27,825 nt of DNA, from the IMG/VR virus record IMGVR_UViG_3300046820_000168, positions 1 to 27,825 of that record, one strand, 5' to 3'. Shown here one piece after another: positions 1 through 11,000 of this stretch. How positions within the stretch are numbered: position 1 is the stretch's first letter; the number at the start of each line of letters is the position of its first letter. The stretch comes from a virus. A program made the position numbers and the translations under genes. The notes under the pieces are model-generated. The model searched no databases. It worked only from the letters and a program-made list of their open reading frames with translations, and had not been told where the DNA came from.

Positions 1-1370
1 AATGTAAGAGTTGCTGTTGTACCGTTACCGCTGGCTGACAATGTTGATAGTGTAGGGATGCCTCTTTGGCCGTCGAATTCAACTTGGCTACTAACTACGT
101 CACCGGTTAATTCAAAAACTGTTGAACTAGCAAGTTTACTTGCAGATCCAGATACGTTACCTGTAACACTACCGATCAATGGACCGTAAAAACTTCCGTC
201 TACTCTGCTGGCAATAATTCTATTAATACGCTTTTCAGTTGATCCAATATCTGCGCCAAGGTCAAAGTTAGGTAATAATGCACCACCTACAACAATGTCT
301 TGATCTTCCGCAACAACTAAGTCGCCGCCGACATGAACTGTTCCGCCAATACCTACACCGCCAGTTATAATTACAGCACCAGTTGCAGGACTAATAGAAT
401 CTGTAGCATTGGTAAATTTTGAAATACCGTTAACTGCTAGTGTACCGTTAATATCTACTGTTTCTTGTGGAGCAAAATTGTTAGGGCCTAAACCAATACG
501 TTCGTTACTGTCAACACGCACCATAGTGCGAATTGTTCCATTGTTGTTAACACGGATATCAGTGCTAGAACCAGTTGTCTTATTAAGCAAGACACCAATA
601 GTACCTTCAAGGTTTAAACTAAGTTGTCTGTCTGAACCGACGGAAAGACCTGCACTGTTTCTAATGTCAATACCAAAGTTTGTACTACTCGTAACGTCAC
701 TGCGTAAGAAATTCGAAGCAGGTACTGAAGTAGAACCAACTAAAAGTGCAGAAGCATTTTCTGCAACTCCATAATAATTTTCATACAGGTTATTAAGATT
801 TACACCTGCTTTAATTTCCGGAAATCCTGTGATAACACTCTTAGGAATAAAATCAACTTTAGAGATAATCATCACACGCTCGCCGCCAACGAACTGACTA
901 ACTACTGTTTGGCTGTTGTTCGATGTGTCAACAATAATTTCAGGTTCAGCGCCTGTCTTAGCACCACTTGAAACGTTAGGACCAACTAGAATCCAACTAG
1001 ATCCTGTGAACAAATATAACTGTTGAGTATCAGTGTTTACCCATAAATCGCCAGCAATACTGCTTTCTGACTCAGGAGCATTAGATCCTTTCTTCAATCC
1101 ACCGGCAGCACCCCAACCTGTACCATCATAAACTTTAAGTTGGTTAACGCCTTCTGTGGTATCATACCACAACTGACCTTGAATAGGTGTGCTTGGCTCA
1201 TTAGGGCTGGCAAAATTTTCTAATAAATGAAGTAAGTCTTCGCCGATAATCTGACCATAACCTGTAGTGTTTCTACCTGGAAAACGCAATGAGGTTGTGT
1301 CATCGATTGTGTTGTCTTCGACAGTGATCGATCCGTTTAATTGATTAGTTCTAAAAATTCTATATGACAT
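1..1370 (-). CDS. Tail-fibre-like virion protein, N-terminal 456 residues (3' end outside window)
   Basis: The frame is open from an ATG at 1370 to the left window edge, so the C-terminus is missing. The protein begins MSYRIFRTNQLNGSITVED. Residues of about 60-85 (GQLWYDTTEGVNQLKVYDG) and about 103-128 (GDLWVNTDTQQLYLFTGSSW) are two copies of a 'GdLWyDt...LyvydGssW' module common in phage tail fibres. Further on are Gly/Asn/Thr-rich stretches such as TGGVGIGGTVHVGGDLVV, typical of beta-structured fibre shafts. The start lies two bases after the stop of the preceding gene and has GAGG about nine bases upstream, so it is probably co-transcribed and coupled. I infer a host-contacting fibre or its baseplate connector. 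The receptor-binding tip, if any, would be in the unseen part. Confidence 0.7.
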   Translation of the reverse strand, partial: MSYRIFRTNQLNGSITVEDNTIDDTTSLRFPGRNTTGYGQIIGEDLLHLLENFASPNEPSTPIQGQLWYDTTEGVNQLKVYDGTGWGAAGGLKKGSNAPESESSIAGDLWVNTDTQQLYLFTGSSWILVGPNVSSGAKTGAEPEIIVDTSNNSQTVVSQFVGGERVMIISKVDFIPKSVITGFPEIKAGVNLNNLYENYYGVAENASALLVGSTSVPASNFLRSDVTSSTNFGIDIRNSAGLSVGSDRQLSLNLEGTIGVLLNKTTGSSTDIRVNNNGTIRTMVRVDSNERIGLGPNNFAPQETVDINGTLAVNGISKFTNATDSISPATGAVIITGGVGIGGTVHVGGDLVVAEDQDIVVGGALLPNFDLGADIGSTEKRINRIIASRVDGSFYGPLIGSVTGNVSGSASKLASSTVFELTGDVVSSQVEFDGQRGIPTLSTLSASGNGTTATLT

Positions 1371-1372
1371 GT

Positions 1373-1987
1373 TTAAGCCTCATTGAAACCTGTTAGACTC
1401 TGTACACGAACTGTATAATCAATTTGAATAAGTCTGTTCAAAGATTTCTGTACAGGGTGAAAAATAACATGAGTTAACAGTCTGCCTGTGCCGTTAGGAT
1501 TGTAACTACGCAGTCCTAGTTCATCAAAAACATAAGGACTTTCAGTGTATGTTGCATTATCAAATGCTTCTTGGTCTGCTGGCTCACCGTAGTCTAACAA
1601 ACAAGTAACAACAATGTCTGTATAGTTTGTACCTGTTAAGTGGCGTGTTTCGATCTTATTACGCACTGGGTCAATGTTGTTTGCCGAACGATCATCAACA
1701 ACTTTAGCATAAGTTTCATTGTATAAACTACTGTTAATACCAATAGTGTTAGGAGTCAAATAGGTAATAATTCCTGTTGGATCAACTGTAGTTCCGCCGT
1801 TGCCAAAGACCATCTCGTAGATAAATCCCTTGCCTTCGTTGCCGAGACTTTCTGCAAGACTAATACTCATATTTTCGTAATGAATAGCATTACGTTTATC
1901 GATGGCGATTTCTCCAGTTTCGGGATACCAAATCTTAATGTGTCCTTCTACGTGGAAACCTACGTTTTCATTGGGTGATTTTGTCAT
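1373..1987 (-). CDS. Virion structural protein downstream of the giant baseplate gene (position of T4 gp8/gp9)
   Basis: A complete 204-residue ORF with no signal peptide or membrane segment. I do not recognise a named family with certainty. The composition is that of a compact beta-rich structural protein, for example GKGFIYEMVFGNGGTTVD at about 53-70 and LTHVIFHPVQKSLNRLIQID near the C-terminus. Its place between the giant wedge-type gene and a fibre gene matches where T4 carries gp8-gp9-gp10, so a baseplate periphery or fibre-connector role is likely by context only. The ATG at 1987 has AGG (1996-1998) eight bases upstream, and a late-promoter-like octamer lies at 2007-2014. The gene may therefore have its own late transcript as well as read-through. 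Confidence 0.65.
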   Translation of the reverse strand: MTKSPNENVGFHVEGHIKIWYPETGEIAIDKRNAIHYENMSISLAESLGNEGKGFIYEMVFGNGGTTVDPTGIITYLTPNTIGINSSLYNETYAKVVDDRSANNIDPVRNKIETRHLTGTNYTDIVVTCLLDYGEPADQEAFDNATYTESPYVFDELGLRSYNPNGTGRLLTHVIFHPVQKSLNRLIQIDYTVRVQSLTGFNEA

Positions 1988-2006
1988 AATTTCTACCTAT
2001 TTTTTA

Positions 2007-2014
2007 TATTTATT
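2007..2014 (-). promoter_or_regulatory. Late-promoter-like octamer AATAAATA before the 204-residue structural gene
   Basis: On the minus strand the octamer reads AATAAATA, seven of eight matches to the T4 late promoter TATAAATA. It overlaps the TAA stop of the giant gene. A start site about six bases downstream would give a leader of about 14 bases carrying the AGG ribosome-binding site for the ATG at 1987. The position is right, but the sequence is AT-rich and one mismatch is present, so this is a candidate only. Confidence 0.45.
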
Positions 2015-5000
2015 CCGATAAATCTACGCCCTTAGCGCGGATGAATTTAGCAGGATCGCTTGTAGCATCGGATAATCCAATACCATTTTGTGTCCAAGTT
2101 CTACCAATACGTTTCTGTACAACAATCTTTACACCAGGAGGAGGTGCGTCAGTTAAACGTACATAAGCGCCAACGTTTTTGTTAACAGCAAATTCTGCTT
2201 CTAACATCTTATCTCCGCTTGGGCTATCTTGTCCTAGTGTTTCGTCATAAACTTGTACAGGACTCTTACGTAGTCTGCGGCCACCTACAAACACTTCAAT
2301 GTCCATGCTTTCCCAATATTCATAAGGAATGCTTGTATAGTCAATGACTGTGCCTGTGCCTGTGCCGACTGCTGTTGCTTGGAATGATGCGCCTGGTAAG
2401 TTAGCACCGCTGCCAATTAAACCAAAGTTAGTATCTCCCACAGTACTAATAGTATACCAACGTCCTGGTAGTATATCAGTTACTGGTATAATTCTAGTGT
2501 CTTTATACCAGCCAGTTTCTGTTGCAGGATTTGGTCTAGGTGCAAACGGTAACAATATCTGAACATATTTAATAGCCGCAGGCACTACAACGCTTGTTGC
2601 TGGAATGCTAAATGGAACAGTTTTTGGTGGGTTATAAATTACCAAATCATATGCTCCAACACTCTTTGCTGGGGTAATAAATGTCAATTTAGTTTCGTTA
2701 ATATATGTTGTAGAACATTCTGTGTCACCGACATAAACTTTAACGTTGTCTCTAAATCCTGTTCCTATAACAGTAGTAACTTGTCCGCCTAGAGGGAAAG
2801 CAGTTTGGTTATTAAAGTTGTAGGTAAACTTCTCAACAGTTACGCCTGTGCTATTTGGATAGAACTGGCTGGCTGTTGTGTATCCGTCTGAAACAACTTC
2901 TGCTGTTTGTACTTCGTCCTTGTAAGGAACAGTGTTGATATTGCCTTGATCTCTTACACGAGTACCAACAGTGTACTGGTTCTTAATGCCTGTACCTAAT
3001 GTACCGCGGCGTAATTGACTTAAAATATTTCCAGTCTTCTTTAAGTACTCGATACGTTCTTTGTCAATATAGATTACACCTGGCTCATTCTTTAATGCAT
3101 TAGGTGTTGTTAACCCACTAGCGTCGACTACAGTAATCTTAGCATCAAAACTGTTCAACGGTTCTGCTAGTGTTGTGCTAGTTGAATCATCAATGCGCTT
3201 GTAGACTACTCTGTTTGTCATGTCCTTGAAGATACGGTATCCAAATGCACTACGAGTAGTATTACTGCTGAATACTATAACTTCAATCTCGTTAGTTGAT
3301 AGTAAAGGTCTTACAATTCTAATATACTTTAGATTGTTTTCAAGAACATAGTCAACGTCAGGAACTAACAATTCGCCATCAACTGAGATCCAAACATACT
3401 GCGGAGCAATTGACTGCTTGTCTAATGCTATTCTTCCTGAAGAAAGTTGAGTATACTTCTTATAGTCAACAAGACCTTCTGATACAGTTGAATCAAAAGT
3501 TATTTGATCGTTGAATCTTCTAATATCTAAAATGTCATGGTTATTAAATGTTGTTACATCTATAACTGTAAATGCAGAGTATGTATCTAAGAATGTTATA
3601 CTATTGTTCTCGATAATGTAATTTGCATTTTTAAAGATAGATAATGTTACTTTATCACCGACATTTGCGGCATTACGTTTTAGTTTCAATTCGTTGTTAC
3701 TAGATACCCAGTTCCAATCTTTGGCTCGTTGAATTTCAACGCCGTTGACATACACACGAATATCATCCGGATCCACTGAGTTGTAAGGATAATCGGCTAC
3801 ACTAATTGAATAAGTCCTAGATGTTCCCGCAACATCAAAATAATAATTGTCAATAGACTTTAATAACTTTCCATCTACTACAATAACTACGTTGCTTTCT
3901 AGAGGACTTAGTGTAGCAGGAGGATATTGTAACGAATAGGTATTTGTCACACCATCATGTACAATAGTTTCTCTCTGTACTTTACTAATTGTATTAAAGA
4001 ACCCTTTGATAATTGTAAAGTTAATTATAGAACCCTGAACTGGTGGGCTTGGGAATCTTAAAACAATATTACCAGCATTATCAAATGTGTCGTCTGCAAT
4101 AAATGTTGTCACAGATTCTGGCACACCGTCGATGGTTACAAAGGCAGTATAGTCTTCGTTCCAGCGAGCGGCTGTAACATAGTCAGATGTAGTTCCGTCA
4201 GCAACAAAGAAATCTAAGTCTAAGATTCCTGAGCCGTTTTGACTTAAACTTATAACAGAAATCTCATCGTCAACTGCGGGTGTAATCAACAATCTAACTT
4301 GTTGTTCTTGATAATCAATCTCGTACTCCTCGCCAAGTCTAGCAATTCTGTCATTAATTTTAACAACAACAGATTCGGCAGTACCTGGACGTTGGCCTAT
4401 AGCAAATGCTATATCGTTGGTTGCTGTAACTTTATAGAAACGATTTAAAATGCTCGGTGCACCATCGCTAACTTTATCGTAGACTTGGATGTCAACGCTA
4501 TCTACAATTTGACCAGGAACAACTTCTTCTGGAGCATGGCTAGATGTAGTCGAAACAAATGCATCACCGTCAACGTTAATTGCTTCTGGGTTAACACCTC
4601 TTGCACTAGCATAGGCTAAATCGCCACCGTCTAAATCAACATCAAATGTTTGATCGTCTGGTCTAAAACTACCGTCGCTGGTACTTTCACGCAAGATAAT
4701 CTTGTCACCATTGCTCAACGGAACATCATTAGGTAGAGCAAATACTTGTGTACTTGCATCACCATAAAAACTGTTCATAATAGCATTAGAGTTAGTAATA
4801 GGATCTAATTGATCCAATGCTGTTTGTGCATCATTAACAACTGCTTGTTGATCTGCAACTTCGCCTTGTTTGTTATTAACTGCTGTGGCAGCAATGTTGT
4901 ACTGTGACGTAGCCGATGTTAACGCACTATTTGCGGCTAACACGACGTTGGCTTGCTGAACAACCAATGCTTCAATTTGCATGGCCAAGATCATATTGTT

Positions 5001-8000
5001 ATCTAACAATGCTTGGTTATATTGACCAGTTAAGTCGTCAAGAATACTTTGCTGTAATACAACATTATCTGCGGCATCTTCTTTTGCGGCATTCTTTTCT
5101 GCACGAACTTGAACTAAGATTTCTAATTCTTCTTCTAATGCTGTAAGAGCATTTTGATCTTGTGTTAGAATGTCTTGTGCGGCAGTCACTTGATCGTAGT
5201 TAGGATCATCAATCTTAACAGTGTTCTTATAGACGTTGATTTCTACTCCGTCTGCTGGAACATAGCCAATATCAAGACTTCTGTTTGTGCCGTTACTAAT
5301 AAACAACTTGTCTCTGAATTCAGTGTCAAATGTATCCCATCCACCAACGAACCATGGTAGGGCGTCCCAACCAGAACCGATTTCAAAACTCAGACCAGTT
5401 ACTTCTACACCGCCGTAGTCAACACCTTGCATTAATTGTCCAAGGTCCTTGCCTAGTTGTCCGCTAGTTGGAGCATAATAGAATTGAATTCTATCTGCGG
5501 CTGATAACAGATCAATGTTCTTTTTATAAGATATAGAAATAGTACTTTGATTTGCAGGTGCGTTTACAAAAGTAATTCTAGCAAAGTATCGAGTGTATGA
5601 CGCAGAAGTATCTTTGACATTAACTATTGTAAAATCACTGTCAAGAATATCAATACCGTTAACTGAAATTACATAAGTGTTAGGACGGATATCTGCAGGC
5701 CACTTTAAATCGTAGCGTGTTCTAGAACCTGTTCCAGTGAACTGCTGAACAACAGTTAAAGAAGAAATTTGATACTTTGGAGAAATTCTATCAAACTTAA
5801 CTCCAACTTTATTAGAACGTACTAAACCTCTTTCTAATTCGATACTAGTTTGAGCCGATACTCCGTCAGTGTCTAAGCCACCGTCCAGTATAACTGTAGG
5901 TGTTGTTAGGTACCCTTCACCAGGATCTGTAACAATAATCTTAATAAGTTTTCCTTGACTTACATAAGCAGTGGCTTGTGCAGGTACAGAACTTATGCCA
6001 GTAATAATAACTTGAGGTGCAGTCTTGTATCCTGAACCGCCGTCTCGAACGTTAATAGACTTAACTGAGTGTCCTACATTATAATACCAAGAACTATATG
6101 GCTCTTGAAGAATAATATTGTTATCAACAACTACTACACCGTCTTTGACTTGTGTAGAGATAGGAGAAATTAAACCAGTATCGGAATTATAAACTGCTGG
6201 CAGGTCGAAGTCGGCAACTAGTGTTCTTGATTGTTCAACTTTTTCATATGCGCTGACAAATTCTCTAATCTTACTACGATAAGGTTTAACTTCTCTAATG
6301 TAGTCTTCGTAACTTTCTAAGTTATCGTTTTGATAGGTAATCTTTTGTTTGAGTTCGCCAAGGTTGTGTTTACTCTTAACAAAACTTGTCTTAAATGCCC
6401 AGTCAACAAACACTTGTTCTGCAAATACGTAACGTAGACTTGCAAAGAATAGTTGGTTGTATTCGTTAGTTAACTGGTCAACAAAAATGTTGTTCTTAAT
6501 TACATCAACAATAATGCGTAATTCTTCTTTGGGTTCATCATCAAACACATCCACGTCAAAGAACGGACCGTCGTAGCCAACGTTACTGTTCTTAAACTGA
6601 TAAATGTTTTGATTAAGTTGCAAGGTACCGTTCTGGCGGCCGATGACTTTAAAACTACTGTTAATGTCTAGTAAGTTAGTACTGTCAGTGTTTTTCTCTA
6701 ACAACATCCAACCAGAAGATCCAACGTTTTTAATTTTTACAACATCGCCGATATCTAAAGTTAATCCAGCAAGTTGATAAGAAAAATCAATAGACGCATC
6801 TACTTTAGTGAACGAACTGTAACCAGTAGCATACCAGTCAACAAGTGTCCAGTACTTGTTAACGTCATAGGTCTGTACAAGGTCTTTGATCCAAACTTTG
6901 TTAGTTGTGTCCCAAATATACAGTGCCCACTTACCGCCAGAATTTTCATCTGTTCTTACTAGAGCAGTAAAAGGTCTAACTGTCAGTGTAGTACTTGGTC
7001 GATATCCTTCGCCAGGATTATCAACATTCACTTTAATAATTTCACCCTTAATATTAATTACTGTACTAATCTTGGCGCCGGTGCCAATACCTGATACTTG
7101 AACATAAGGTCCTTTGCGTGGCTTTCCTAGACTTTCGTCGTAACTCAAGTCAACATAATTTCTACCAGAGTCAATGATGTTAACACGGATAATTCTTCCG
7201 TTTTCAATTACTGGTTCTAATTGTGCAGTACGGCTTGGCGCAACGTTAATAAATCTTAATTCAGAATATAAATCTCTAACTGCATCATACTTTAGAGAAT
7301 ATACACTTGGCTCTTGATCTTTTTCGTATAGTTTAGAGATGTCAATGTCGTCAACAATATTGTTCTTAATTAGAACAGAGTTAACACGTTCAACAAATTG
7401 TTTTAGTGCTTCAAGTCTGTTAACAAACATGCTTTGGCGTGGCTTGCTTAGTATGCCGTACTTTAACTTCAATGGAAGTTTTGGATCTGGTACAGGGTTT
7501 CCTAAATCGTCAACGCCGATTAAACTTTCAAGCCATTTCTTTTCAATGTACTTGTTAAGTTGTTTTGTTTCATCACCTTCAGACAGTAACTGATAATGGC
7601 TGTGAATATTCAACTCAGTATTATCAACAGTCCAGTAACGGAAGTTAATTGCAACTCGTCTGTCTGCAATTAAGTCTTTACAGTTGACTAAACTAAATTG
7701 TGTTGGGCTATGCAATACTGCATATCTAATGCCTTTGCTCTTAGGATCTGCAATAAGCAATGAAACATCGTTGGCTGAGTAACTTCTGCCGTCAATGTCA
7801 GGCACTGTAACTTTATTCTTTACCCAGAAATAGTAAGTTGTAGATACACTTTGAGAAATTGTATCGTAAGTTTGTGTAATAGAGTATGCAAGGTCTCCGT
7901 ACTTACTCTGTCCACTGATACCAAGTGCTAGTCCTTCTTCTGTATCGGCAAGACTATCCCAAACACTTGGCTTATAACGTGAACTTACCCATTCGTAGAC

Positions 8001-11000
8001 TGCAACTTCTTGGTCATTGAATCTGTTATTCCAACTGTTAGATTTGAATACTACAGAGCCTTGATATGTGTTAATAAATTTAGCACTCGACAAGTCCCAC
8101 CATAGTCTACCTACTTGGGCTCCGTTCCATCCTGTTAACTGATCAACGTTGACACTTTCTGTACCAACAATATATGTTGCAGGATCATAGTAAGTTTTGT
8201 AACTTAATTCTTGTTCTGCAATACCTAAAATTTTTCCTTGTAAAGGATCAACAAAATCTAGATATTGGATAACACTACTTTTATCTGTGTCGTACAAGAA
8301 AATAGATTTAATTTTCTTTGCATCAACAGACAAATCGGGTACTTGATGTCTACTCCAACTCTTAGTTGGGCTTGTAAATTCATAAACACCGCCACGCTCT
8401 CTGCCTGGATCGCCGATGTAAATTGATTTTACAAAAGATAGTGATTGACCGTATTTTAAACCAAATGCTCCGTCTACTTCTAGAGTTTCAGCAAACACAT
8501 ACTTTGTATCGTATTTGTCAAATAAGAATACTGCACCAGCGGCTGGCTCTGCATCAGTGAATCGTGTGTTTGTTAAATCAAACACTGTTGTGTTACTGTC
8601 AAATGTAGTTGCTTTGTCGTGTACTATACCTGAAGCATACACCGACAACTGGTCCCCTGCAAGATTAAATTCTACTTGTGCGCCAAATTTTCCTGCAGAA
8701 TTATTATTCGGTGTTGTTATTAGATATCGAGGAACAAAATTAGTTCCAACCAAATTAAAGATTATTACGCCACCTTGTTCTGAATTTAATCCAGAGTACC
8801 CAGGTGCACCTACTGCTAATGTTGTGCCGTCTTGTGTTAGTGCAATGCTTTCGGCAAAGTTAGATCCTGTAGAAATAACAATGTCTGTGTTAGGAACTAG
8901 ATCACCAAATGTAACAGTATCTATTAAATCTAAACTATTAGATTCTACTGAGAATACTTTAACAGATTCATCAGTAAATGACACTGCAACAGATTTTGCA
9001 CTTGTAGAAACATCTGCAATTTCTATTTGTGTAGAAGTTTCAACAATACTGTCTAACAACTCGCCTGTTAGACTGAATAAGAATATTGCTGGCGATGTAA
9101 CGCCAACTGTTCCCTTTGAAACTACTACTAAAGAACTATCTGTAAAGTAAACTTTTGATCCGAATAGTTCGTTGGCTCGACGTGTTGCGGCTGTAAGATT
9201 AGTTGTAAACTGGAAAATATTTCCAGCGTTTAGAGCAAAAAGTGATACATGACCTTGGTCAGTGTCTGACTTAGGAGATGCTACTGCTAGTATATTTCCA
9301 TCTTTAGATAGTGCTACAGCCGAAGCAAATGAGCCGTTAGTTGTAGTAAGTCCTGCTGAACCTGCGTTGATAGATTCTGCAAATGCCCAGTTAAATGTAG
9401 GAGCAGGTCTTGTAAAATACAATACTTGATTGTCGGAGTTCAAATTAGCACTTACTGCCATTACTCGTTCATTTTTACTAACTGACAATGCTTGACCAAA
9501 GTTGTTACTTTCGTCTAAAAGTTTTCTTAGAGAATAGTTATTATTATATTGCCACACTGACCAGTTATTATCTGCACCGTCAATCCATACTAGATCTCCG
9601 TTGTTTTTAATAGGTAGATTTACTTCATCTAATCTATCAATAGAAGCAGTTAGTGTTTGACCGTTAAACAATCTTTCTTTAATTCTCAGAGAACTAAACT
9701 TGTAAACTATAAAAGTATTACCAACTGTTGCTAATAATATATCATCTTCAGTTAGATCGCCTGCGGCAAATTCAATGTAGTTGTATCCTACATTAGTAAT
9801 CTGATATACGCCGTCAACAACTGTTGTTGAGTTGATACCAATGTATTCGCCGATTTGTAAATCTGCATCTCTGTTAGATGCAAATGTTAATCGAATAGTT
9901 TCTTCGTCTGGTAAGGTAGCACTGGCTAACTTTTGTGCTAGTGCTGTAAATCTATAGATACCCCAAGAGTTTTTATCGTTACCGATCCAAATTCTAGTAC
10001 CTTCTGTCAATAGTGCAAAATCTAAAGAAGAGATATCGTCTTTAGTATTGAAGACATAATCAACATCGTCTCTTCTCACATAACCTGAAGTTTCGACAAA
10101 ATAGTCACCGTTAGGATTTATAGGGAAAGGTGCGTGATTATAATTCTCGCTAGGCACATATACTTCGTGTGGAAGTATTCTGTAAACAAAATCATTTAAA
10201 TCTGGATCAATGCTAGAAACTAATTCAAATGGTTGAGGGTTGATCAACATCTTAGTTTCGTTGATCTTATATTCAACTTCTTCAAAAGCAGATGTTGCAC
10301 CGTATGTTCCTAGACGGATGGCCCATTCTTCATAAAATTCTAAACTGTCTTTATCAGCAGAACTTAATGGATCAAATAACTTTGTCAATACATTTTGTGT
10401 GCCCTTGTCACGGATCATACCTTGATAGAACTTGTATTGTGCAATATCGTCATTGATGATGTTTTCTAGATAATCTCTGCGCTGATAACCGATTAGGTGT
10501 TTAGCAATAGTCTGCTGGTCAACGTCAAAACTATCTGTGTCTAGATCGTAGAAATCAAAGAATTGATTTGACTTGTAGTCCCAGTTAGGTACTAACTTAC
10601 TTTCTGGCTTGTTTGGAAGTCTATTCCATTGAGAGTCATCAAACTCTTCTGTACCTGTTACATTGCTCTTGGCAGAATAATAGAATTCTTTGTACTTGAC
10701 TGTATCACTTAGTGAATAATCTTTCCATTGTTTCCATTCTGTTACATCTGCACGGTCATAGATGAAACCCGGAATGTTGAAGTCACCTTGCCAGTTACTT
10801 GTTCTATAACCTACTGCTTTGATACGTTCTTGACGATATCCCTGAACTTGGTCATAGATGATATCGTTGAATACTGTAACGTTATCTAAAATAATAACGT
10901 GTTCTTTTTGTACTAAGTTTAGTGTAGCATGATAAACACCGTCGGCACTGTCTCTTGGACGTAGCACAAACAGGTTACCTTTACGGATAGTGTTTACAAA

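Noticed and set aside
409-774. 121-codon open frame on the plus strand
   Set aside because: Antisense to the tail-fibre-like gene, which has clear fibre motifs. No start signal and no recognisable protein pattern.
8515-9150. 211-codon open frame on the plus strand
   Set aside because: It lies wholly antisense to the propeller region of the giant gene, has low-complexity Ser/Thr/Val composition and no ribosome-binding site. It is a mirror of the coding strand.
10115-10122. TATAAATC on the minus strand inside the giant gene
   Set aside because: Seven of eight to the late consensus but deep inside a coding region with no downstream gene start; expected by chance in AT-rich DNA.
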